Source of the DNA: CALBZH01 sp964538515 | Lineage (GTDB): Bacteria; Desulfobacterota; Syntrophobacteria; Syntrophobacterales; Syntrophobacteraceae | Reading direction: 5' to 3' | Length of the DNA: 41,016 nt | Assembly (NCBI GenBank): GCA_964538515.1 | Contig: CAZIEW010000049.1 | Location: 1-41,016 of the forward strand | Shown here: positions 24,365-32,316 of the stretch, piece by piece | Layout of the letters: every line of letters starts with the position of its first letter | Numbering within the stretch: the stretch's first letter is position 1 | Made by a program: the position numbers and the translations under genes | Notes under the pieces: generated by a model | The model's input: only the letters and a program-made list of their open reading frames with translations | What the model was told of the DNA's origin: nothing | The model's database searches: none

Positions 24365-25721
24365 GCCGTCTCGCGTCCCGGCTCAAACGGTTGACCAGGT
24401 TCTTTACGGAGCCCAATGGCTGGTCACCTGTGACCACGCGATGCGATGCATCCGCGACGGGGCCGTGGCCATCGACCGGGGCCTCCTTGTGAGCGTGGAC
24501 CGGACGGCGACCGTGCGGAGCCGCTTCAGGGGGCGCCGGGAGATGGACCTTCGGGGGCATCTCCTGATGCCCGGTCTGGTCAACGCGCACACGCACGCAG
24601 CCATGAGCGTCTTTCGAGGCCTGGCCGACGACCTGCCCCTGGACCGATGGCTCTACGACGTCATCTTTCCGGCCGAGGCGGCCCTCGTGGGGCCGGAAAT
24701 GGTTTACTGGGGAACGATGCTTTCCTGCGCCGAAATGTTGCGGAACGGCATCACAACGTTCTGCGACGGGTATTTTTTCGAGGAGCGGGCGGCTCAGGCC
24801 GCGCTCGATGCCGGAATGCGGGCCATTCTCGGCCAGGGGATCTTGGATTTCCCCTCCCCCGACCAGCCCGATCCGTCCAAAGCCCGAGACCGGGCGTTGC
24901 GCTTCCTGAGCTCCTTTCCGACAAGCGACCGCATCCGTCCATCGCTGTTCTGCCATGCCCCCTACACGTGCGGACAAGACACCCTTCAATGGACCAAGGC
25001 GCTGTGCCGCGAGCGAGGCATCCTGTTTCAGATCCACCTGTCCGAGACGGCCTCCGAGGTGGATACCCTTCTGGGGAGAACCGGCTTGCGCCCGGCCCTC
25101 TACCTGGACTCGCTGGGGCTTTTCGACAGCGGCACCCTCTGTGCTCATGGGGTCTGGCTCGATCAGGAGGAGATGACGAGGATGGCCGCCCGCGGCACGC
25201 GGCTTGTGCACAACCCGGAGAGCAACATGAAGCTCGCCTCCGGGATTGCCCCTCTTCCCGAGCTTCTCGCATGCGGCGTCTGTGTCGGCCTGGGGACGGA
25301 CAGCTGTGCCAGCAACAACGACCTGGATCTCTTCACGGAAATGGACCGGACCGCCAAAATGAGCAAGGTGTTCCGGCGAGACCCCACCGTCGCGTCCGCT
25401 AAAGAAGTCCTTGCCATGGCGACGCGGGAGGGTGCGCGCGCCATCGGCTGGGGAGACGCCATCGGCAGTCTTGAGGTCGGGAAGCTCGCGGACCTGATCG
25501 CTCTCGACCTTCAGCAGCCGCACCTCACGCCTCTCTATGACCCCATCTCCACGCTTGTCTACTGCGCCAAGGGAAGCGATGTTCGCCACGCCTGGGTGGC
25601 GGGTCACGTGGTGCTCGACAACCGGCGGCCGGTCTCAGCCCAAGCGGAAGCGATTCCGATGCAAATCAGGAGGATCCTCGCAGGACTCCCTCGCGGCGCG
25701 CTCGGCACAAATGATTGGTAA
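24330..25721 (+). CDS. MTA/SAH deaminase paralogue, second copy
   Basis: This 463-residue protein is a close relative of the preceding one, clearly a tandem duplication. It has the same metal set: H87 and H89 in PGLVNAHTHAAM, FCHAPYTCG, FQIHLSETASE and LGTDSCASNNDLD, and the same substrate loop VHNPESNMKLASG. All catalytic residues are kept, so both copies should be active. Differences in FCDGYFFEE versus FCDMYLFAH and in the DFPSPDQPDP region may mean different adenosine derivatives. The start is GTG inside the end of the first copy, so translation is probably coupled. Confidence 0.88.
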   Translation: MLAPLPAPSDPEPSRVPAQTVDQVLYGAQWLVTCDHAMRCIRDGAVAIDRGLLVSVDRTATVRSRFRGRREMDLRGHLLMPGLVNAHTHAAMSVFRGLADDLPLDRWLYDVIFPAEAALVGPEMVYWGTMLSCAEMLRNGITTFCDGYFFEERAAQAALDAGMRAILGQGILDFPSPDQPDPSKARDRALRFLSSFPTSDRIRPSLFCHAPYTCGQDTLQWTKALCRERGILFQIHLSETASEVDTLLGRTGLRPALYLDSLGLFDSGTLCAHGVWLDQEEMTRMAARGTRLVHNPESNMKLASGIAPLPELLACGVCVGLGTDSCASNNDLDLFTEMDRTAKMSKVFRRDPTVASAKEVLAMATREGARAIGWGDAIGSLEVGKLADLIALDLQQPHLTPLYDPISTLVYCAKGSDVRHAWVAGHVVLDNRRPVSAQAEAIPMQIRRILAGLPRGALGTNDW

Positions 25722-25730
25722 CGATTCAAC

Positions 25731-25769
25731 AAAAAAGCCACCCGGGAAGTCTTCAACCCCCGGATGGCT
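25731..25769 (-). terminator. Intrinsic terminator of the minus-strand zinc-ribbon gene
   Basis: AGCCACCCGGG at 25736-25746 and CCCGGATGGCT at 25759-25769 form an 11-bp stem with one mismatch and a 12-base loop. Read on the minus strand the stem is followed by six T residues (25731-25736 as A on the plus strand), a standard Rho-independent terminator about 70 bases after the gene. The hairpin may also end the plus-strand operon, though no T-run exists in that direction. Confidence 0.82.
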
Positions 25770-25836
25770 CTCCCTTGGGAACCCAGCCGACCAAGCCTGA
25801 GCCAAGGCAAGCCGGCCCTTGTACTGGCGGATCGGC

Positions 25837-26019
25837 TCAGCCTTCCATGTCGATGATCATGTCCGCTTCATTGCCGCAAACCGTGCATTTCCTTGTCTCA
25901 TGCTGCTTTTTGACAATCTTGCCCGGAGACTCTTCGACGTCCACGAGCTCGCAAGTCACGATGGTCTCGGCTTCGTTGCCGCAGTTCGTGCACGTGCAGA
26001 TTTCCTTCTTTGCTACCAT
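25837..26019 (-). CDS. Small zinc-ribbon-like protein
   Basis: This 60-residue protein has two related halves, each with CTxCGNEA: C10/C13 (CTNCGNEAET) and C45/C48 (CTVCGNEADM), plus C8 and C23. Two knuckles of this kind probably form one or two zinc sites. The frame is open to 26118, but GAGGAGGAG just upstream of the ATG at 26019 sets the start. It could be a regulator or an adaptor; no function is known to me. It is followed by a strong terminator, and a second tiny Cys-rich gene lies upstream on the same strand. Confidence 0.8.
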   Translation of the reverse strand: MVAKKEICTCTNCGNEAETIVTCELVDVEESPGKIVKKQHETRKCTVCGNEADMIIDMEG

Positions 26020-26132
26020 CTCGTGCTCCTCCTCGTCCAACCCACTCAGCGTGCCGGAAGTGTCAATCCTGGGAATATCGGTGACCGGCACAATAAAAGA
26101 TTCTCCCCCTCCGCGCAAGACAGTATTCGATG

Positions 26133-26169
26133 CAACGAGCCGGAAGAGGTCGGCTCCTCCGGCTCGTTG
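26133..26169. repeat. Perfect 12-bp inverted repeat between the two small Cys-rich genes
   Basis: CAACGAGCCGGA at 26133-26144 is the exact reverse complement of TCCGGCTCGTTG at 26158-26169; the 13-base loop contains GGTCGG. It sits after the stop of the 53-residue gene and before the start of the zinc-ribbon gene. No T-run follows in either direction, so it may be a weak terminator, an RNA-processing site or an attenuator that sets the relative levels of the two genes. Confidence 0.5.
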
Positions 26170-26186
26170 CCGTTATAACCTCGAGG

Positions 26187-26348
26187 TCACGGGGCCAGAA
26201 TGCCCGAGCGCTTTGCGGGAAAAAGCCCGTCCGCTTCACACCATTTGCCGTCGCAGCAGATCATGCAGCTTTCCTTCGTGCAAAGCTCGGCATCATCTGC
26301 GTAATACCGCCCCTCGTACAAACAGCCGGATCGTTCGTTTCTTTCCAT
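26187..26348 (-). CDS. 53-residue cysteine-rich protein
   Basis: This small gene has a clear GAAGGAGA ribosome binding site five bases before its ATG. Key parts are GCLYEGRYYADDAELC and CMICCDGKWCEADG, with cysteines at residues 9, 23, 28, 31, 32 and 37. There is no signal peptide. The pattern of six cysteines in 30 residues suggests metal binding (zinc or iron) in the cytoplasm. I cannot name a family with confidence. It lies upstream of the zinc-ribbon gene on the same strand, 167 bases apart, so the pair may be expressed together. Confidence 0.72.
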   Translation of the reverse strand: MERNERSGCLYEGRYYADDAELCTKESCMICCDGKWCEADGLFPAKRSGILAP

Positions 26349-26409
26349 GTCCGTCTCCTTCAACCGGGGATCGTATCCCGGGATCGTGTGTCAGATCATG
26401 CAGCCGCCC

Positions 26410-26439
26410 TTGAGGTGGCTTCACCATATTCAATATAAT
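26410..26439 (+). promoter_or_regulatory. Candidate sigma-70 promoter
   Basis: TTGAGG at 26410-26415 and a perfect TATAAT at 26434-26439 are separated by 18 bases. It points toward the lipoprotein gene that starts at 26612, about 165 bases away. Its AT-rich setting contrasts with the surrounding GC-rich DNA. Confidence 0.4.
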
Positions 26440-26559
26440 GCTCGGACATGCGGATTTCTAAGGGGTCCGTCATGTTGCACCCCTCCCATCAAGGACTGGA
26501 GAGCTTTCAGAAGTCTCATGAGAGGCCGGGCCGCCCGGATGGTGCGAGACATGGTGCGC

Positions 26560-26588
26560 TTTCCAGACAGTGGTTATGATAGTATAAA
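26560..26588 (+). promoter_or_regulatory. Candidate promoter directly upstream of the lipoprotein gene
   Basis: TTTCCA at 26560-26565 and TATAAA at 26583-26588 are 17 bases apart. Transcription would start near 26595 and give a short leader with the AGGAGGGAG ribosome binding site. A second -10-like TATGAT lies at 26575-26580. Confidence 0.4.
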
Positions 26589-26611
26589 CCTCAAAAAAAC
26601 AGGAGGGAGCC

Positions 26612-27193
26612 ATGAGCACCCGATCAAAGACCAAGCGATTTGCCATCCTCGCAACAGCGGGAGCATGGATCGCTTTGAGCATTGCAGCATGCGCGTCGGC
26701 GACGATGACAACGCTGCCGCAGACCGGCGGAGGGTCACGGGCGGCCCCCGTTTCATCGAGCCCTCCGGTTCTTGAGGACTCGTTCGCCGTTTCGTCGTTG
26801 CCCACGGGAGCGGTCTGGAACGTGTTCGTTCAGGGGTCTGACCCGGATGGAGACATGTCCCATTTATGGGTCGTGATCACGCAGCTCGGCAAGCGCATCC
26901 AAACGGAAACCGTGCCGCTCGTGGGGCCGGACCAGAGGGCTTTCTCCGGCTACTTCACGATCTACCCCCGAGGGAGCTTGTTCTCGCCCTGGGAGAATCT
27001 GAGAGTGGAGATCCGGATTCGGGACCGGGCGGGCAACCTCAGCGCGAAGGCGGAGCATGAAGCCCAGATTGGCTTTCAGACGCGGGAAATGGCTCCCGCC
27101 AAATGGGCCGGTGCGACCCATCACAAGCTCGGGACGATCCTTTTTGATCTCGAGAACGATGGGGGCAACAATTTTGACACGAGGGGCAGATAG
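26612..27193 (+). CDS. Putative lipoprotein of unknown function
   Basis: This 193-residue protein has a lipoprotein-type signal with a probable lipobox SIAAC (C27). A Gly/Ser/Pro linker follows, then a domain that looks like a beta-sandwich (VFVQGSDPDGDMSHLWVVIT, LRVEIRIRDRAGNLSAKA). The DPDGD phrase is common in cadherin/Ig-like extracellular domains. The start is supported by AGGAGGGAG. I do not recognise the family. It is flanked by genes on both strands and seems to be transcribed alone. Confidence 0.75.
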   Translation: MSTRSKTKRFAILATAGAWIALSIAACASATMTTLPQTGGGSRAAPVSSSPPVLEDSFAVSSLPTGAVWNVFVQGSDPDGDMSHLWVVITQLGKRIQTETVPLVGPDQRAFSGYFTIYPRGSLFSPWENLRVEIRIRDRAGNLSAKAEHEAQIGFQTREMAPAKWAGATHHKLGTILFDLENDGGNNFDTRGR

Positions 27194-27242
27194 AGGAGGC
27201 CCAGTACTGCGCGGCGAAAGTCCTAAACTGGTTGACCCGTCA

Positions 27243-27264
27243 ATTCCCCCCTTCAGGGGGGAAT
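27243..27264. terminator. 9-bp hairpin after the lipoprotein gene
   Basis: ATTCCCCCC and GGGGGGAAT are perfect inverted copies with a TTCA loop, 50 bases after the lipoprotein stop. The stem is strong but the following bases are GAAAAC, not a T-run, so it may be a terminator variant or a short extragenic palindrome. Confidence 0.45.
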
Positions 27265-27317
27265 GAAAACATTCGCCACTAGGTCATCCCCCTTACCCAT
27301 GCAACAGGTGAATCCCA

Positions 27318-28148
27318 ATGCCATTGTGCCAATGCGGCAACATCTCCCTTTACTACGAAACGGTCGGCAACGGGCACGCTCTCTTGCTCCTGAGCGGCCT
27401 AAGCGGCGGGACATGGTCCTGGTTCGGGCAGGTTCCTTACCTCAGCAAGCACTATCAGGTCGTGACCTTCGACAACCGGGGAGCCGGCCGGTCCAGTCAG
27501 CCCGCCGGCCCCTACAGGATGGTCGACCTGGCGGAGGATGCCCTCTGCCTCCTCGACCATCTCAACATCGACCGGGCTTTTGTGATGGGGCTGTCCATGG
27601 GGGGCATGATCGCCCAAGAACTGGCGATCCTGTCTTCGGAGCGGGTTCGGGCCTTGGTCTTGGGGTGCACCCACAGCGGAGGGCCGACGCGCTTCCCTCC
27701 CCCAGCCTATGCGCTGAACATTCTCATGAGCAACGACGGACTCTCTCAGTCGGAGATCGTCGACAAGAATATGCCGCTCTTTCTGAGCCAGGAGTGCATG
27801 AAGACCAGGCCGGACGTGGTCGCGGCCTACCGTGAGGCTCAATTGAGCCCGCCGCTCCAGCCCGATCATGCGTTTCGAGCCCAGCTCTCGGCCATCGCGG
27901 GATTCGACTGCTCCCAACGCCTGGACAGGATCAAGGCGCCGACCCTCGTTGTCACGGGCAGTCGTGATGTGCTCGTCCCCCGGGAAAACGCCTACTTCCT
28001 GGCTCAAAACATTGCCGGCGCCCGGCTGGTCGAAATACAGGGAGCGGGCCACGCGCTCCACGTCGAGTGCCGCGACCGGCTCAACGAGCTGGCTCATGGC
28101 TTCTTCCAGGAGACCCTCAGGCAGGCAGATCCCGGACAAATGCACTGA
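27318..28148 (+). CDS. Alpha/beta hydrolase
   Basis: This 276-residue hydrolase has the nucleophile elbow GLSMGG (S93), acid D217 in VVTGSRDVLVP and H245 in GAGHALH. The early FDNRGAGRSS loop and the length fit the 3-oxoadipate enol-lactonase/epoxide-hydrolase-like branch. The substrate is unknown. The N-terminal MPLCQCGNISLYYE carries two cysteines close to the start. Its 3' end overlaps the 3' end of a second, unrelated-looking alpha/beta hydrolase on the other strand by 32 bases. Confidence 0.88.
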   Translation: MPLCQCGNISLYYETVGNGHALLLLSGLSGGTWSWFGQVPYLSKHYQVVTFDNRGAGRSSQPAGPYRMVDLAEDALCLLDHLNIDRAFVMGLSMGGMIAQELAILSSERVRALVLGCTHSGGPTRFPPPAYALNILMSNDGLSQSEIVDKNMPLFLSQECMKTRPDVVAAYREAQLSPPLQPDHAFRAQLSAIAGFDCSQRLDRIKAPTLVVTGSRDVLVPRENAYFLAQNIAGARLVEIQGAGHALHVECRDRLNELAHGFFQETLRQADPGQMH

Positions 28149-28746
28149 CCTGTTGTTGCAGCTGGTCTTCGAAGCCCCCGTAGAAATGATCGCAACCCGG
28201 GACAATGGCGAGTCGCGGCACGATTGCCGGGGAAGGCTGCCCCTCCAGCCACCGGTGGAGCGACTGGACCGCGCAAAAGGAATCGCCATCTCCAAGGATG
28301 ATCAGCGTCGGCCCCCCCGACAGCTCCAGGGGCTGGAAGTCCATGAAATCCAACGGCGGAGAAGCCAGGATCGTGGAAGCTGCTCGGAGCCCTCGTTTCA
28401 ATCCGGCCAGCACGACCCAGGCCCCGAACGAATAGCCCACCAGGTGCACTCGGCGGGCACCCCGTTTCTCCATATACGAAATGACCGAGGCGAGGTCATC
28501 CGCTTCCGCGGCTCCCTCCCCATAAGTGCCCGTGCTGCTTCCAACACCCCTGAAGTTGAACCGCACCGTCGACCAGCCAGCCTTCAACAGACACGCATCG
28601 AGGGCCACCACGACGCTGTTGTCCATGTCGCCCCCGTATAACGGGTGAGGATGGCACACAACGGCGACATCGGGTCCCCCCGTTTCGGTTACCACCGCCT
28701 CCAGAAGGAGATTCCGGCAGGGAATCATGACTCTGCTCGTTGACAC
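28117..28746 (-). CDS. Alpha/beta hydrolase of the small serine-esterase type
   Basis: This 209-residue protein has the elbow GYSFGA, acid LGDGDSF and a late His in GCDHFYGG. The N-terminal VVCHPHPLYGGDMDN and FNFRGVGSSTG phrases are typical of a family of small bacterial alpha/beta hydrolases often annotated as dienelactone-hydrolase-like or thioesterase-like. The GTG start at 28746 has AAAGGAG nine bases upstream; ATG at 28728 is the alternative. The substrate is unknown. Confidence 0.88.
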   Translation of the reverse strand: MSTSRVMIPCRNLLLEAVVTETGGPDVAVVCHPHPLYGGDMDNSVVVALDACLLKAGWSTVRFNFRGVGSSTGTYGEGAAEADDLASVISYMEKRGARRVHLVGYSFGAWVVLAGLKRGLRAASTILASPPLDFMDFQPLELSGGPTLIILGDGDSFCAVQSLHRWLEGQPSPAIVPRLAIVPGCDHFYGGFEDQLQQQVSAFVRDLPA

Positions 28747-28890
28747 AATCGGGCTCCTTTCCGCTCAATCCACGGCTCGCGATGCAGTGAGAACCGTTGG
28801 AAACAACTTTACTCGTACCAACCGGCACAGTAATGATAAAGGGCCGTCAGGGCGAGCCCGACGGTGAGTCCACTGGCCGATGGAGGAACC

Positions 28891-29847
28891 ATGGTTGGGA
28901 GTCGCTTCAAAACCGCGCTCGTCCTCAGTGGAGGCTCCGCTCGGGCCTTGACCCATCTGGGGGCCTTGGATGAGCTGCTGGAAAATGGGATCGTCCCGGA
29001 CGTGATCGTGGGAACCAGCATGGGAGCGATCATCGGGGCACTGTACGTTTACTACCGAGACATGCACAAGGTGAAAACGGCTGTCCATGGACTCGTGGAA
29101 AGCGATCTTTTCCTGAGGACCATCAGCGCCGCATCGGAGGAGCGAGCCGACAATGATCACGACGGATTTTTCAACCGCTTTCTCGGGCTCTTCCGCAAAG
29201 GAGTCTACTACACGCACTCCCTGACCCGCTCCGCGCTCGTACCCGAAGAGACGTATCTTGAGATCATCACCGACCTCATCCCGGATTGCAGCATCCAAGA
29301 GCTCCCCTGCAAGTTCGCCGCGATCGCCATGGACCCCGCGACGGGCGAGGAGATCGTTATGACACGCGGATCCCTGGTCAACGCGGTTTCGGCCAGCGCG
29401 GCCATTCCCGGAATCCTGCCCCAGGTGGAGTATCAGGGCCGCATGCTGGTGGACGGAGGGTGGCTCGACAACGTTCCCGTTGCGCCCGCCATTGCCCTGG
29501 GGGCCCACTTCGTGCTCGCCCTGGATGCCTCCCTGGATGTTCCGGGGCTGGGGCCCATGCCGACGGCCGCGATCGAGCATGTCTTCCGCTGCAACGAGAT
29601 CACGCGCATTCGACTGATGCAGCACCGGAAACGACATGCGGACGCTCTCGTGACGCCTTGGATCGGGGAAACCAACTGGTCGCATTTCAGCTGCATCGAC
29701 CGCTGCTCGACCGCCGGCCGGGATGCCGTGCGGAAAGCCCTTCCCCAGATTCGCACTCAAATCTTTCGCCGCAGATTGCGTACGTTGGGGGGAAGAATTC
29801 ATCCGGGCCGCCGAGGAGGCTGGAAGCATCCGTTCACCGTCTACTAG
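28891..29847 (+). CDS. Patatin-like phospholipase
   Basis: This 318-residue protein has the patatin catalytic dyad: S43 in GTSMGA (GxSxG) and D188 in VDGGW. The oxyanion loop is LSGGSARALTHLGAL, which lacks the usual GxRG spacing but is close. It probably hydrolyses acyl groups from lipids at the cytoplasmic side of the inner membrane, as in the RssA group. The frame is open from 28864, but GGAGGA next to ATG at 28891 is the better start. The C-terminus is very basic (RRRLRTLGGRIHPGRRGG), perhaps for membrane contact. Confidence 0.88.
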   Translation: MVGSRFKTALVLSGGSARALTHLGALDELLENGIVPDVIVGTSMGAIIGALYVYYRDMHKVKTAVHGLVESDLFLRTISAASEERADNDHDGFFNRFLGLFRKGVYYTHSLTRSALVPEETYLEIITDLIPDCSIQELPCKFAAIAMDPATGEEIVMTRGSLVNAVSASAAIPGILPQVEYQGRMLVDGGWLDNVPVAPAIALGAHFVLALDASLDVPGLGPMPTAAIEHVFRCNEITRIRLMQHRKRHADALVTPWIGETNWSHFSCIDRCSTAGRDAVRKALPQIRTQIFRRRLRTLGGRIHPGRRGGWKHPFTVY

Positions 29848-29898
29848 GCGCACAGCCACAAAAGAGGGTGCTCCTTGAGCGAGCAAATCCCGAGAAAC

Positions 29899-30049
29899 GT
29901 CATTCCGGCAATTGTCAAGCCAGAATCCACACCAATCTTGGAACTGCCTGGATCCCGGCTGAAATACTGCCGGGATGACGAACGTGGGAATTTCGGGCGG
30001 CCTTCCGTGCCCGTTGTGCCGCCCGATCATGGCGGTTCGCCGGAATGAC
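29899..30049. repeat. Dispersed palindrome element
   Basis: GTCATTCCGGC at 29899-29909 is the exact reverse complement of GCCGGAATGAC at 30039-30049, giving an element with inverted ends about 150 bases long. Inside it, ATCCCGGC (29952-29959) and GCCGGGAT (29969-29976) form a second perfect hairpin with a 9-base loop, followed by GAC as in the outer arm. The layout resembles non-coding miniature elements, but no target duplication could be confirmed. Confidence 0.5.
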
Positions 30050-30181
30050 GCTCACGGTGTTTACGGTTACCCTATTGCGTGGCTGTGTACTAAGGCCCAC
30101 CCGATTCACGGCCCCCCGGGAAATCCTGACCGGCGGAGGAGCGCAAGTGCAGCGCGGTGAAAATGCCGCACCTTCAGCAGA

Positions 30182-30262
30182 GCGATGCCGGATGCCACAT
30201 TCCGGATTCCGGATGAGACGCATGCAAAGCCGAAAAGGTCTTTATCCACCATCCGGCATCGC
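30182..30262. repeat. 13-bp perfect inverted repeat with internal CCGGATTCCGG
   Basis: GCGATGCCGGATG at 30182-30194 is the exact reverse complement of CATCCGGCATCGC at 30250-30262. Between them are more GGATTCCGGATG-like units. It lies 41 bases past the thiD stop codon on the minus-strand transcript, so it may act as a transcript-end structure. Confidence 0.5.
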
Positions 30263-30303
30263 GTCCGCATGGGTGGCGACTTCCGCCGCCCCGTCCCACC
30301 CTT

Positions 30304-31116
30304 TCAGCGAAATTCATAGGGTGTGTCGCGATAGAGGGCGTGAAAGTGATGCACCGGGCCATGCCCGTGCCCAATGGCCAGCCCCTCCCGGATGGCACCC
30401 GTAATGTAGTCTTTCGCCCCCTTGACGGCATCGACGACCTCCAGCCCCCTCGCCAGTCCGGCCGCAATCGCCGACGCAAACGTGCATCCCGTCCCGTGTG
30501 TGTGCGGCGTGTGATGACGCACGTTGCTCATTTCGACAAAATCCCGACCGTCATAGAGCAGGTCCATCGGCTTTCCGGGGAGATGCCCGCCCTTCACGAT
30601 CACAAACCGCGGGCCGAGCGCATGGATCTTTTTCGCAGCCGTCCTCATGGACGCGGGATCTTCGACGGGAAGCCGCGCCAACTCCGATGCTTCGTGCAGG
30701 TTGGGGGTCACGACCAGGGCAAGAGGCAGCAGCTCGCGGGCCAGGGACTGGACGGCGTCACGCCTCAAGAGAGGGTCCCCGCTCTTGGCGACCATGACGG
30801 GATCCACCACGAGCGACCCGATCCCCAATTTCCGAATGTCGTCGGCCACCCGTTCGATGATCGGGGAGCTGGCAAGCATGCCCGTCTTGACGGCGTCCAC
30901 CCCGATGTCGCTGACAACGGCATGGATTTGAGCCGAAATGAAATCGGGGTCGATTTCAAAGACCCCCTGAACCCCAACCGTGTTTTGGGCCGTGAGCGCC
31001 GTAACGGCGCTCATCCCATAGACTCCGAGAGCCGCAAAGGTCTTTAAATCCGCCTGGATGCCCGCCCCGCCCCCGGAATCGGAGCCGGCAATCGTGAGGG
31101 CTTTCGGAATCTTCAT
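30304..31116 (-). CDS. thiD: ThiD: HMP/HMP-phosphate kinase
   Basis: This 270-residue ribokinase-fold enzyme phosphorylates hydroxymethylpyrimidine and its phosphate for thiamine synthesis. The family signatures are TIAGSDSGGGAGIQADLKTF at the N-terminus and HTHGTGCTFASAIAAG, which holds the anion hole and catalytic Cys. The frame is open from 31149, but GGGAGG seven bases before ATG at 31116 sets the start. It lies 45 bases after thiL on the same strand, so the two form a thiamine pair. Confidence 0.95.
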   Translation of the reverse strand: MKIPKALTIAGSDSGGGAGIQADLKTFAALGVYGMSAVTALTAQNTVGVQGVFEIDPDFISAQIHAVVSDIGVDAVKTGMLASSPIIERVADDIRKLGIGSLVVDPVMVAKSGDPLLRRDAVQSLARELLPLALVVTPNLHEASELARLPVEDPASMRTAAKKIHALGPRFVIVKGGHLPGKPMDLLYDGRDFVEMSNVRHHTPHTHGTGCTFASAIAAGLARGLEVVDAVKGAKDYITGAIREGLAIGHGHGPVHHFHALYRDTPYEFR

Positions 31117-31161
31117 CACACGACCTCCCTTGAACGAAAAACGAGTCACTCCAGGCCACGA

Positions 31162-32196
31162 TCAGGCTTCCCGCCCGCCGAAATGATCCCATCCCGACAC
31201 ACGCCAGAAGCTCCCCGAACGGGCCTCGCCGTTCGCCGTGACCACCACGACCTCAGGAGGGCCATCCACGATCTCACCGATGATCGTGCAATCGGTGTCG
31301 GCTTCTTCACGCACAAGCCGCAGGAGCCGTTCCGCGTCTCGAGGGGCGGCGAGAAGCACAAGCTCGTAATCCTCTCCTCCACCGAGCGCCCACTCCATCG
31401 GGTCGATCCCCAAAACTGCGGCCGCCTCGAGGCATCCCTCACCCACGGGGATGGCGTCCGCTCGAATCCGGGCCTTCACCCCGCTTGCCCCGCAGAGGTG
31501 CCGGACATCCGCCAGGAGCCCGTCGCTCACATCCGCCATGGCGTGCACAGCCCCCGACTTTCCCAGGACCCGGCCGGCCTTCCAGCGCGGCTGAGGCGTC
31601 AGGTGCCGTGCCAGCACCCGTTCCCGCGAAGGTCCGCTCAGGGTCAACTCGGGATGGCTCAGCAGCTCGTATCCAGCCCGTGAATCGCCAAGGCTCCCCG
31701 TGACGAAAACGAGATCCCCCGGCTTTCCACCTTTCCGCAGGACCAGGTGGTCCGGCTCAACCTTGCCCATCAGAGTGAAGTCCACGATGACATCCAACGG
31801 GTGGCGACTGATGTTTCCTCCCACCACGCAACCGCCCACCTCGCCCAGCTGGTCCCGAAGCCCCCGGTAAAGCCCGTCGATGAAGGCCACTTCCAGGTCG
31901 TCGGGCAGCGCGAGCGAAACCAGTCCCCACGCGGGATAGCCCCCCATGGCCGCGATGTCGCTCACATTCACGGCCCCCACCCGCCGGCCCAGCTGATAGG
32001 GACTGATCCAATCCCGACGGAAGTGGACGTTTTCGACCTGAATGTCACAGGTGGCGAGCAGGAGCTCCGAGCCCCCGCAGCGCAGCACCGCCACATCGTC
32101 CCCGATGCCGACCACAACATCGGATGCGGGCGCCGGGAGGAGCCGTCCAATCCGGTCGATCAATCCAAATTCACCCAAGTCCCGCACCCGCATCAT
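31162..32196 (-). CDS. thiL: ThiL: thiamine-monophosphate kinase
   Basis: This 344-residue enzyme makes thiamine diphosphate from thiamine monophosphate. Family motifs are GIGDDVAVL, ATCDIQVENVHFRRDW, NVSDIAAMGG, MADVSDGLLADV and LGGGEDYELV. The frame extends to 32298, but that extension reads back through the upstream terminator and is not coding. ATG at 32196 or 32193 follows GGGGAAG; the second has better spacing. No other thi genes or thiamine riboswitch are visible here. Confidence 0.95.
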   Translation of the reverse strand: MMRVRDLGEFGLIDRIGRLLPAPASDVVVGIGDDVAVLRCGGSELLLATCDIQVENVHFRRDWISPYQLGRRVGAVNVSDIAAMGGYPAWGLVSLALPDDLEVAFIDGLYRGLRDQLGEVGGCVVGGNISRHPLDVIVDFTLMGKVEPDHLVLRKGGKPGDLVFVTGSLGDSRAGYELLSHPELTLSGPSRERVLARHLTPQPRWKAGRVLGKSGAVHAMADVSDGLLADVRHLCGASGVKARIRADAIPVGEGCLEAAAVLGIDPMEWALGGGEDYELVLLAAPRDAERLLRLVREEADTDCTIIGEIVDGPPEVVVVTANGEARSGSFWRVSGWDHFGGREA

Positions 32197-32241
32197 CGCT
32201 TCCCCAAGTCCAAGTCCCTTCTCGCATGAGACCACGAGTAT

Positions 32242-32273
32242 AAAACAAAAAGGGCAGGCCCGAAAGCCTGCCC
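32242..32273 (-). terminator. Intrinsic terminator after the second pilT-family gene
   Basis: GGGCAGGC at 32252-32259 and GCCTGCCC at 32266-32273 form a perfect 8-bp stem with a 6-base loop (CCGAAA). On the minus strand the stem is followed by TTTTTTGTTTTA. This ends the pilT transcript and separates it from thiL-thiD, which therefore need their own promoter or read-through. Confidence 0.88.
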
Positions 32274-32316
32274 CCACAAAGTTCTTGAACGCTGTCACCG
32301 AATTCCGAGACAGCGC

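Larger units (their letters stand above)
29848..30303. other. Palindrome-rich intergenic region between convergent genes
   Basis: These 456 bases between the patatin gene and thiD contain no convincing gene. They hold several nested inverted repeats (annotated separately) based on GTCATTCCGGC, GATCCCGGC and GATGCCGGATG units. This kind of sequence is typical of dispersed extragenic palindromes in large GC-rich genomes. It could also end transcription of both converging genes. Confidence 0.55.

Noticed and set aside
32197..32298. N-terminal extension of ThiL
   Set aside because: The extra 34 residues are encoded by the upstream terminator and its flanks, and the family begins near MRVRDLGEF.
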